Positions 8,352-15,042 of a stretch of DNA of 64,000 bases are shown piece by piece. Every line of letters begins with the position of its first letter. Within the stretch, counting starts at the first letter, position 1. Both the position numbers and the translations under genes were made by a program. The DNA comes from Chitinophaga sp. CF118 (lineage in GTDB: Bacteria; Bacteroidota; Bacteroidia; Chitinophagales; Chitinophagaceae). The notes under the pieces were generated by a model, which worked only from the letters and a program-made list of their open reading frames with translations, made no database searches and was not told the origin of the DNA. The stretch covers positions 145,587 to 209,586 of the forward strand of contig NZ_FOMK01000011.1 in assembly GCF_900112615.1 (NCBI RefSeq), read 5' to 3'.

Positions 8352-9092
8352 ATGAAAATGCAACATTTGGGCCGGTACTTCTATGTGCCGTTAGCGATCG
8401 CTTTGCTTGTACTTTCCGCTTTTACAATTGACATCCGTAACGAAAAAGTAAAGGGTAGCGGAAACATCAAACAGGAAGTTCGCACACAGAACCCTTTTAA
8501 AAGTATCAGTACTTCCGGCAATTACAATGTATACATCCAGCAGGGAAGTAAGCGTGATATCCAGATAGAGGCAGATGATAACCTGCTTCCTTATATTGTC
8601 ACTACAGTAAATGGTAGTGAATTACAGATCAATACCAAAAAAGGGTATGAGATCAAACCTACTAAAACGGTGAATATCTATGTAACTGTTGAAGAACTGG
8701 AAGAGCTGAACTCGAGCGGAAGTGGTGGCTTTTACAGCAAAAGCAGCCTGAAGGGGAATAAGGTGGTATTTTCTTTCAGTGGTAGTACAATAGCAGACAT
8801 GGATCTTAATTCGAATGTATTGGATGTAAGGATTTCCGGGTCCAGTAAGGTAAACCTGAAGGGGAATGTACCACAAACCAAGTATGGTATTTCTGGTTCT
8901 GGTGATATAGATGCATTTGGTCTGCATTCAGATAATGTGAAGGTAGAGGTTTCGGGCAGTGGAAAGTTGGATCTGTTTGCAGAAAAGAAGCTTGACATCA
9001 GCGTTTCCGGAATGGGAAATGTACGTTATAAAGGTAATGCATCCCTCAGTCAGTCGTCTTCCGGCATGTCTAAGGTATCAAAACAAGATTAA
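8352..9092 (+). CDS. Head GIN domain protein (DUF2807)
   Basis: A 246-residue exported protein with an N-terminal hydrophobic signal (YVPLAIALLVLSAFTID) and repeated strands with Ser-Gly turns (SSGSGGFYSK, FSGSTIADM, ISGSSKVNL, ISGSGDIDA, VSGSGKLDL, VSGMGNVRY). That G-S-G spacing is the signature of the putative auto-transporter adhesin head GIN domain. It is the last gene of the ECF-sigma unit, 38 nt after the previous one, and is followed by a strong terminator. Role in the envelope is likely; substrate or partner unknown. Confidence 0.82.
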   Translation: MKMQHLGRYFYVPLAIALLVLSAFTIDIRNEKVKGSGNIKQEVRTQNPFKSISTSGNYNVYIQQGSKRDIQIEADDNLLPYIVTTVNGSELQINTKKGYEIKPTKTVNIYVTVEELEELNSSGSGGFYSKSSLKGNKVVFSFSGSTIADMDLNSNVLDVRISGSSKVNLKGNVPQTKYGISGSGDIDAFGLHSDNVKVEVSGSGKLDLFAEKKLDISVSGMGNVRYKGNASLSQSSSGMSKVSKQD

Positions 9093-9106
9093 AGAATCAG
9101 TTGTTG

Positions 9107-9179
9107 GTCGCCGCTTGCAAGGCGACTATGTTACCGGTTGAAAAGGTAACATACCCCGGGTAATCGTCCCGGGGTTTTT
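9107..9179 (+). terminator. Three consecutive hairpins ending in a strong terminator
   Basis: Hairpin 1 (9107-9126) pairs GTCGCC with GGCGAC; hairpin 2 (9127-9153) pairs TATGTTACC with GGTAACATA; hairpin 3 (9154-9174) pairs CCCCGGG with CCCGGGG and is followed by TTTTT. Hairpin 3 is the terminator of the ECF unit. The two upstream hairpins abut it without a gap. Confidence 0.85.
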
Positions 9180-9205
9180 GTTTCGGTGCTATTCAGTTAT
9201 ATTTG
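9177..9205 (+). promoter_or_regulatory. Candidate promoter of yajQ
   Basis: TATATTTG at 9198-9205 is an exact TANNTTTG box, and a TTTG at 9177-9180 lies 17 nt upstream, slightly closer than the ideal 19-21. Confidence 0.5.
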
Positions 9206-9247
9206 TCGTTCCAAAAGCGAATAACTGTAATAAAATTATTTTCAATT

Positions 9248-9739
9248 ATGCCGTCCTTTGATATTGTTAGCAAAGTAGATATGCAAACGCTTGATAATGC
9301 TATAAATACCGTAAAGAAAGAGATCACTACACGATTCGATTTCAAGGGTTCCCCTGTTGAGATGGAATTGAATAAGAAGGATCTGACTTTGAATGTAGAG
9401 GTAGAGAGCGATATGAAGCTGACCCAGGTAATAGATGTTTTGATCAGCCGGACCATGCGCCATGGGCTGGATGCTACTATTTATGATCTGAGCAAGGAAC
9501 CTTACCAGAGTGGGAAGGTGTATAAAAAAGAGATTCCTGTACGGAACGGGATTAAACAGGAAGATGCCAAGAAGATAGTGAAGTTGATTAAGGATTCCGG
9601 AACAAAGGTGCAAGCCGCCATTATGGATGATATTGTTCGGGTAACCAGTAAGAAAATAGATGATTTACAGGAAGTTATACAGAAAATAAAGGAGGCCAGC
9701 CTGGGAATTCCTTTACAGTATGTAAATATGAAGAGTTAA
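9248..9739 (+). CDS. yajQ: YajQ family nucleotide-binding protein
   Basis: A 163-residue cytoplasmic protein starting MPSFDIVSKVDMQ, with the family hallmarks TRFDFKGSPVEMEL and, near the C-terminus, KDSGTKVQAAIMDDIVRVTSKKIDDLQ. YajQ proteins have two RNP-like domains; some bind cyclic di-GMP, and the cellular role is otherwise loosely defined. Length matches the family. The codons upstream of 9248 lack family similarity, so ATG 9248 is the start. Confidence 0.93.
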   Translation: MPSFDIVSKVDMQTLDNAINTVKKEITTRFDFKGSPVEMELNKKDLTLNVEVESDMKLTQVIDVLISRTMRHGLDATIYDLSKEPYQSGKVYKKEIPVRNGIKQEDAKKIVKLIKDSGTKVQAAIMDDIVRVTSKKIDDLQEVIQKIKEASLGIPLQYVNMKS

Positions 9740-9781
9740 AAATAATTCGGTTACAGAGGTGTTAGATTTAAAAAATATTAT

Positions 9782-9789
9782 TACCTTTG
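9782..9789 (+). promoter_or_regulatory. Candidate -7 box of rpmE2
   Basis: TACCTTTG matches TANNTTTG, leaving a leader of about 85 nt before the ATG at 9880. I could not assign a known leader structure to it. Confidence 0.45.
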
Positions 9790-9879
9790 CACCCTGTATT
9801 ATAATAATATTGGTATGAAACCAGGCATGGGCAATCGTGAGGGGTAGCATACGGTAACAAAAAGTAAATTTTTATTCAG

Positions 9880-10131
9880 ATGAAACAGGGAATCCATCCA
9901 GAAAATTACAGATTTGTAATATTCAAAGATATGTCTAACGGTACTGCTTTTTTAAGTCGTTCTACTGCCAGTTCAAAAGAAATGTTGAAATGGGAAGATG
10001 GTAACGAGTACCCGGTGATCAAGCTGGAAATCTCCAATACTTCTCATCCGTTTTATACCGGAAAGAACATTTTATTGGATACAGCAGGTCGTATCGACAA
10101 GTTCAACAAACGTTACGCAAAGAAAGCCTAA
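9880..10131 (+). CDS. rpmE2: Ribosomal protein L31, type B
   Basis: An 83-residue 50S ribosomal protein. The family signature is direct: MKQGIHPENYRFVIFKDMSN, then SHPFYTGKNILLDTAGRIDK and a basic C-terminus. The zinc-binding CxxC of type A L31 is absent, which makes this the zinc-independent type B. Monocistronic, with a terminator 25 nt downstream. Confidence 0.96.
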   Translation: MKQGIHPENYRFVIFKDMSNGTAFLSRSTASSKEMLKWEDGNEYPVIKLEISNTSHPFYTGKNILLDTAGRIDKFNKRYAKKA

Positions 10132-10155
10132 TCAGGCCCGTTTTAAATAATTAAT

Positions 10156-10188
10156 AAAATCCCATCGGCTTTTTCGATGGGATTTTTT
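10156..10188 (+). terminator. Terminator of rpmE2
   Basis: AAAATCCCATCG pairs with CGATGGGATTTT around a 7-nt loop, followed by further T residues. Confidence 0.9.
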
Positions 10189-10201
10189 ATTTTTAGCCTT
10201 T

Positions 10202-11455
10202 ATGGAGCGGAATTACATTCTTTTCGACACACCCGCACGCGATTTGTTATTCCCCTTTACCCATACAAGACCGGTTGCGGCTTGCCGCGTGGGTATTCTT
10301 ACTATCCGCGAGAAATGGGATCGCTGTTTGAATACGGGTACCAGCTACTTGACGGTTCCATATTTGCAGGAAAAGTATCCGCTGCAACAGATAGATGAGA
10401 AAACTGTGAATGTGTTGATCAATGGACATATTCTTCCCTCTGAAGCTTTAATACATGCTATTCATTCCCTGGAAACAGGGCAGGAGTTATATCAGGACAA
10501 CCAGATACTGGCCAGAGTTGTAACAGGAGATGAGCTGGGCTGTATACAGTTGGCTTTTAAGACGAATAAACTGGGAATTTCCTCTAATAAAGTTCTTTTT
10601 ACAGGTCTTCCTAAAGAGGAAGGTCTTGATTTAATTGAAACAAGAGTTTCTTTTAAAGGTCAGGTACAAGGGATCTATCTGCCCTGGGATATTACATTAT
10701 TAAATGATCAGGCCTTACGGAATGATTTTGTACTGCTGACGAAAAACAGGACCTCTGCCCCCATACCGGATAATAACCAGGTAAGCGGGCGGGAGCACGT
10801 TTTCCTGGAGCCGGGAGCAGTTGTCAGCCATAGTATTCTGAATGCCACAACTGGTCCGATTTATATTGGCCGTAATGCAGAGATTATGGAAGGGTGCCTG
10901 ATCCGCGGTGCATTTGCCATGGGAGAAGGAGCTACGTTGAAGATGGGTACTAAAATCTATGGTGCCACTACACTGGGGCCGGGTTGTGTGGGCGGCGGAG
11001 AGCTTAAGAATGTGGTGATGTTCGGTTATTCCAATAAGGGACATGACGGTTACCTGGGAGATGCTGTGCTGGGAGAATGGTGTAACCTGGGAGGTAATAC
11101 CACCTGTTCTAATCTGAAGAATAATGGAAGTGTTGTGAATGTATGGCTGGAAGCGCGAAAGGAAGCCTGGCCGGCAGGTCGTAAATGTGGTTTGCTGATG
11201 GGAGATTACAGTCGTTGCGGGATAGGCACCATGTTCAATACTGGTACGGTGGCAGGTGTTTCCTGTAATATTTTTGGAGGAGATTTTCCTCCTAAATTTA
11301 TCCCTTCTTTTTCCTGGGGAGGTTTGAAACAGGAGCCTTACCGGATCGGAGAAGCATTGAGAGATGCGGCTACCTGGATGCAGTTTAAAGGGCAGAAGCT
11401 GGGAGAAATTGAAGAGCGGCTGTTAAAAGCTGTATATGAATTAGTCAATAATTAA
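10202..11455 (+). CDS. Putative sugar nucleotidyltransferase, GlmU-like (NTP_transf_4 plus left-handed beta-helix)
   Basis: A 417-residue cytoplasmic protein. The N-terminal ~190 residues match the Bacteroidota sugar nucleotidyl transferase domain (FDTPARDLLFPFTHTRPVAA, then RVGILTIREKWD); the usual GxGTRM nucleotide loop of GlmU is not present. From ~200 on, hexapeptide repeats form a left-handed beta-helix (GPIYIGRNAEIMEG, GAFAMGEGATLKMG, GDAVLGEWCNLGG). It probably activates or acetylates a sugar phosphate for the envelope, but the substrate is unknown. tpiA follows after 25 nt, so the two are likely an operon. Confidence 0.8.
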   Translation: MERNYILFDTPARDLLFPFTHTRPVAACRVGILTIREKWDRCLNTGTSYLTVPYLQEKYPLQQIDEKTVNVLINGHILPSEALIHAIHSLETGQELYQDNQILARVVTGDELGCIQLAFKTNKLGISSNKVLFTGLPKEEGLDLIETRVSFKGQVQGIYLPWDITLLNDQALRNDFVLLTKNRTSAPIPDNNQVSGREHVFLEPGAVVSHSILNATTGPIYIGRNAEIMEGCLIRGAFAMGEGATLKMGTKIYGATTLGPGCVGGGELKNVVMFGYSNKGHDGYLGDAVLGEWCNLGGNTTCSNLKNNGSVVNVWLEARKEAWPAGRKCGLLMGDYSRCGIGTMFNTGTVAGVSCNIFGGDFPPKFIPSFSWGGLKQEPYRIGEALRDAATWMQFKGQKLGEIEERLLKAVYELVNN

Positions 11456-11480
11456 TTATTCAATTAATATAGTGATACAC

Positions 11481-12242
11481 ATGAGAAAAAAAATTGTAGC
11501 TGGCAACTGGAAAATGAACCTGACATTAGCTCAGGGCGAACAGCTGATCAATGACATTTTGCAAACCGGCCTGAAGTTGAAAGAGGGTCAGGAAGTAGTA
11601 GTTGCTACTCCTTTTCCTTATCTGCTGAAAGCGAAAGCATTGTTGAAGAATAATCCGGGTTTTTACCTGGCTTCGCAAAACGTTGCATCTGAAAAATCCG
11701 GCGCTTATACGGGCGAAGTATCTGCAGAAATGCTGAAATCTGTTGGTGTGGATTACGTGATCATTGGTCACTCTGAAAGAAGAGAATATTTCCAGGAAAG
11801 TAATGCTGCATTGGCTAAGAAAATTGACCAGACACTGGCTAATGGTCTGAAGCCTATTTTCTGTTGTGGAGAGCCACTGGAAATCAGGAAGGCTGAAACA
11901 CAGAACGATTACGTAGCTAAACAGCTGGAAGAGAGTTTGTATCACCTGACTGTAGAGCAATTGAAAGATGTGGTGATCGCTTATGAGCCTATCTGGGCTA
12001 TTGGTACTGGTCTTACCGCCAGCGCAGCACAGGCACAGGATATGCACGCTTTCATCCGTTCTCAGATCGCTGCTAAATATGGCAGGGAAGCTGCATTGCA
12101 TATGAGCATTCTTTATGGTGGTAGTGCAAAGCCTTCCAATGCAGAAGAATTGTTCTCCTGCCCGGATGTGGATGGCGGCCTGATAGGTGGTGCATCCCTG
12201 GTAGCTGCAGACTTTACTGCTATTATCCAGAAACTGGCTTAA
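11481..12242 (+). CDS. tpiA: Triose-phosphate isomerase
   Basis: A 253-residue glycolytic enzyme interconverting dihydroxyacetone phosphate and glyceraldehyde 3-phosphate. With the ATG at 11481 the catalytic residues are Asn9 and Lys11 (GNWKMN), His97 (IIGHSERR) and Glu169 (AYEPIWAIGTG); the phosphate-binding loop is LYGGSAKPSN. An in-frame GTG at 11472 would add three residues and is less likely. It follows the GlmU-like gene closely and is followed by a terminator. Confidence 0.98.
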   Translation: MRKKIVAGNWKMNLTLAQGEQLINDILQTGLKLKEGQEVVVATPFPYLLKAKALLKNNPGFYLASQNVASEKSGAYTGEVSAEMLKSVGVDYVIIGHSERREYFQESNAALAKKIDQTLANGLKPIFCCGEPLEIRKAETQNDYVAKQLEESLYHLTVEQLKDVVIAYEPIWAIGTGLTASAAQAQDMHAFIRSQIAAKYGREAALHMSILYGGSAKPSNAEELFSCPDVDGGLIGGASLVAADFTAIIQKLA

Positions 12243-12260
12243 TCATACTGAACATAATAA

Positions 12261-12298
12261 CGGGGCACTGTTCGCAATGGCGGGCAGTGCCCCGTTTG
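12261..12298 (+). terminator. Terminator of tpiA
   Basis: CGGGGCACTG pairs with CAGTGCCCCG (10 bp) around a 14-nt loop; only GTTTG follows. Confidence 0.75.
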
Positions 12299-12370
12299 CG
12301 TTAATCTACCAGTTACCTGTATCACGAATTCACGTTCAAGATAGCGGGCAGTGCTCCGTTTACGTTAATC
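12277..12370 (+). repeat. Imperfect direct repeat of the terminator 3' half
   Basis: 12277-12306 and 12341-12370 are 30-nt copies that differ at three positions. The second copy has lost the 5' pairing arm, so it looks like a partial tandem duplication of the terminator. Confidence 0.75.
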
Positions 12371-12549
12371 CCGTTGTTTGAATACAGAGGTGTTCCGAAG
12401 TCCGGCTGCCCTGTTAAAAAGGGAATTAGATCGTTAAGAATGCCGGCATGAGTCTCATCCCGGGAGAGGGGCCTCTCTTCAGTTAGCTTGGGATCATAAA
12501 AAAGTTAGCAATAAATACTAAGAAAATTAGTAAATGTGAAGATTAGTTG

Positions 12550-12557
12550 TATATTTG
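12550..12557 (+). promoter_or_regulatory. Candidate -7 box of the 2H phosphoesterase gene
   Basis: TATATTTG fits TANNTTTG exactly, 53 nt before the ATG at 12611. Confidence 0.45.
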
Positions 12558-12610
12558 TGATGTCAATATTCAAATAACCAATACACTTTAAGTCCTAAAC
12601 TTATTTGGTT

Positions 12611-13216
12611 ATGCAAGCAAATAACAACATAGCATCCGAACAGGAAACATTGTACGATTACCTACTGATAGTAACACCAGGTACTCAGATTAACAATGAT
12701 GTAAAAGCCATGAAAAAGCTGATAGCCCAGGAGCTGGGCATGAATGGCAACAGGGTTTCTGAGGCACATATCAACCTGTTCCGTTCAGAGTTTCCTGTAA
12801 AATATCAGGATGATTTTATCTACCTGTTAGACAATATTGCAAAGAAGCAATCAGGATTTACCCTGTATACTTCCCGTTTTGATCATTTTGAGCATGGGAA
12901 TGACAAGCATACTATCTATGTAAATGTTGCTAATCCTAAACCGATGGCCGAGTTACATAAAAAGATCCTGCAGGAATTTGACATAAAACCGACTACATAC
13001 AAACCTCATATAACATTAGCGAGAGCTATCAGTACTACTGAATTCGGGAAGGTATACGACCATTTTAATAACCAGATATTCGTCCGTAGTTTTCAGTGCA
13101 GGAGTTTTACATTGTTACGTAAACCGGCTACTGGCGGCAGTTATGAACCTGTAAAGGAATTCATATTTGGCAATGAAGTACATAAAGAGAAAACACTTTT
13201 CAATTATGCAGCATAA
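12611..13216 (+). CDS. 2'-5' RNA ligase-like 2H phosphoesterase family protein
   Basis: A 201-residue cytoplasmic protein of the LigT/2H fold, whose members hydrolyse 2',3'-cyclic phosphates or related bonds. The second motif is canonical (PHITLARA, H-x-T-x). The first, HINLFRSEF, has Asn where Ser/Thr is usual, so catalysis may be altered. The ATG at 12611 is preferred to an in-frame TTG two codons upstream. No operon partner is evident. Confidence 0.75.
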   Translation: MQANNNIASEQETLYDYLLIVTPGTQINNDVKAMKKLIAQELGMNGNRVSEAHINLFRSEFPVKYQDDFIYLLDNIAKKQSGFTLYTSRFDHFEHGNDKHTIYVNVANPKPMAELHKKILQEFDIKPTTYKPHITLARAISTTEFGKVYDHFNNQIFVRSFQCRSFTLLRKPATGGSYEPVKEFIFGNEVHKEKTLFNYAA

Positions 13217-13324
13217 TATGCCCGGTTTATTTCATCCTTTGTTTGCTTTTCCCTCAATTGTTCATTAAATCCCGGATAATAGTTAACCTGTTTATGTAGC
13301 TTTGATGCTGTCACTGCTGAAGGC

Positions 13325-13606
13325 ATGCATATGCAAAAACTACATTCAACAATTACAGTTAAAGGAAGGGTACAAGGTGTTTTTTTCAGAGCCAGTACTA
13401 AACATACCGCCGATCATTTAGGGATCCGGGGAGAGGTGAAGAATCTGCCCGATGGTAGTGTATGGATAGCGGCAGAAGGAGAGACGCTCGCGATGGAATT
13501 ATTTATAGCGTGGTGCTGGCAAGGCCCGCCTTTAGCAAAAGTGACGGACGTTACAGTTACAGCAGGTCCATTACAACATTACGAAGGATTTAAAGTAATG
13601 CATTAA
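13325..13606 (+). CDS. Acylphosphatase
   Basis: A 91-93 residue small enzyme that hydrolyses carboxyl-phosphate bonds. The signature GRVQGVFFRAST contains the catalytic Arg, and the catalytic Asn is in VKNLPDGSVWIAAEG. Two in-frame ATGs (13325, 13331) are both possible starts. The length and motif order are normal for the family. Confidence 0.95.
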   Translation: MHMQKLHSTITVKGRVQGVFFRASTKHTADHLGIRGEVKNLPDGSVWIAAEGETLAMELFIAWCWQGPPLAKVTDVTVTAGPLQHYEGFKVMH

Positions 13607-13655
13607 TTATCCTATGGACAGGTGGCTCCTGAGGGGGCCTGCTTTAATAAAGTAA

Positions 13656-13702
13656 CTCCGTAAGAATTACCTGCTTGGGCAATACTTACGGAGCCTGTTT
13701 TT
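13656..13702 (+). terminator. Terminator of the acylphosphatase gene
   Basis: CTCCGTAAG pairs with CTTACGGAG around a 20-nt loop, followed by CCTGTTTTT. Confidence 0.75.
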
Positions 13703-13828
13703 AAGCTATTTTACCAATCAATTGATTTACAATTTTCGGGAATAGATTTTCAAAAAAAGAAGGTGCATTATCCGTTTACCTCTGTTGTTTGTGTAGAAAA
13801 ATATTTAAATAAATGGCTCCAAAATATT

Positions 13829-14938
13829 TTAATCCGCTGCGAGTTTACTGCTTACAGCCTTATCCAATGCAGCTTTAGGCACAATAATAGTTACTGTATT
13901 AATCGCAAAATATGGAATTGATACATTCATATATCCGCTGAAAGGTCCCGATTTCTCACCCCATGAGTTCTTGACAATGAAAAAGTCCTTACCCTCTTTG
14001 CTTTTGCCAATACCGGTAATATGCATCAGGTGATCATCTTCGGTAATTAATTCTTCATACAACTGCTGACGTCGGTTTTGTGTAAATGGTTTTTCTTCTG
14101 TATCAGGACTAAAAGAACTGCTTCTTCCGATAGTATCAATAGTGGGAAACAGGGCATATCCTTTACCTGTCATCCATCCTTTGTTACTGACATCAGCATC
14201 CCACAATACGGTATAACCTTTTGCCAGCGCTGTTTTGACAATAGAGATCATCTCATTGAGGGGAATGTTTAGATAAGCACCATTTGAAAAATTATCCGGT
14301 ACTTCTACAATGAAAGATTTATAGAATGGATGATCGGAAAAAGAGGTAAGATTTACAAAATCATCCGGATTAAATTTTACTACTTCTTTCGCAAAGGTGA
14401 GTGGCGTATAAGTACGGCCATTATAGATAAACGTTGCCGGGGGAGCACCCAGGTACTGATCAAGTATAGCTGTCAGATGTGCCTGCCAGTTGTCAGGAAT
14501 GGGTCTGTTAACCTTCAGTACGCTATCCAGGTAACTTTTCATAGCAGCTACCAGCGCGCCATGGTCATGCTGTGTTTGCCCTCCTTTAAGTCCGCTATAT
14601 ACACTTTCCGGCATAATGCCATAAGTCGCTGCTGCATGGATTACATCATGCCCGAGCCCGCCTTCATCAAAACGGGCAAATCCCTGACGGTGGATATAAT
14701 TCTTCGCCTTTTCGATGTAAATGTTGCGTACGGTGAACATTTCGGATAAGTCCAGTGCGGGTAGTCCTTTACGCAAGCATTCTGATTCTATCAGAGAGGT
14801 AGTGGAAAAACACCAGCAGGTACCCGTCATAGACTGGTTCTTGACAGGTGTAGCTGGGTTATTCTTTATAACAGTTATATCCTGGGCCTGTGCTCCTATT
14901 GTAAAGAAGATTATCAGGATACCTATATAAGCTTTCAT
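13829..14938 (-). CDS. Secreted C1 family (papain/bleomycin-hydrolase-like) cysteine peptidase
   Basis: A 369-residue exported peptidase. After a signal peptide ending AQAQ (residues ~1-19), the oxyanion-hole Gln35 and catalytic Cys41 lie in PVKNQSMTGTCWCFS; the catalytic His is in DDHLMHITGIG and the Asn in FIVKNSWGEKSG, the full C1 triad in order. The long insertion between Cys and His (about 260 residues) resembles bleomycin-hydrolase/aminopeptidase C relatives rather than papain. No propeptide is obvious. It stands alone on the minus strand. Confidence 0.9.
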   Translation of the reverse strand: MKAYIGILIIFFTIGAQAQDITVIKNNPATPVKNQSMTGTCWCFSTTSLIESECLRKGLPALDLSEMFTVRNIYIEKAKNYIHRQGFARFDEGGLGHDVIHAAATYGIMPESVYSGLKGGQTQHDHGALVAAMKSYLDSVLKVNRPIPDNWQAHLTAILDQYLGAPPATFIYNGRTYTPLTFAKEVVKFNPDDFVNLTSFSDHPFYKSFIVEVPDNFSNGAYLNIPLNEMISIVKTALAKGYTVLWDADVSNKGWMTGKGYALFPTIDTIGRSSSFSPDTEEKPFTQNRRQQLYEELITEDDHLMHITGIGKSKEGKDFFIVKNSWGEKSGPFSGYMNVSIPYFAINTVTIIVPKAALDKAVSSKLAAD

Positions 14939-14981
14939 ATAAAGTTTGAGGTTTAGGAACTAAAGATAAGGGGGAACCATC

Positions 14982-15020
14982 AAAAAAAAACGCTACTGCT
15001 GTATGAACGGCAGTAGCGTG
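14982..15020 (-). terminator. Terminator of the blaI-M56 unit (minus strand)
   Basis: ACGCTACTGC and GCAGTAGCGT form a 10-bp stem around a 10-nt loop; on the minus strand it is followed by nine Ts. Confidence 0.9.
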
Positions 15021-15042
15021 GTATAATTGTTCAACAAAGGAG

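Larger units (their letters stand above)
12243..12604. other. Intergenic region: terminator, imperfect 30-nt repeat, promoter
   Basis: It contains the tpiA terminator (12261-12298), a second degenerate copy of its 3' half (12341-12370), about 180 nt with no recognised feature, and a -7 box at 12550. Confidence 0.7.

Noticed and set aside
11526..12101. A 191-codon minus-strand frame inside tpiA
   Set aside because: It lies wholly within a clearly identified enzyme gene and shows no family pattern.
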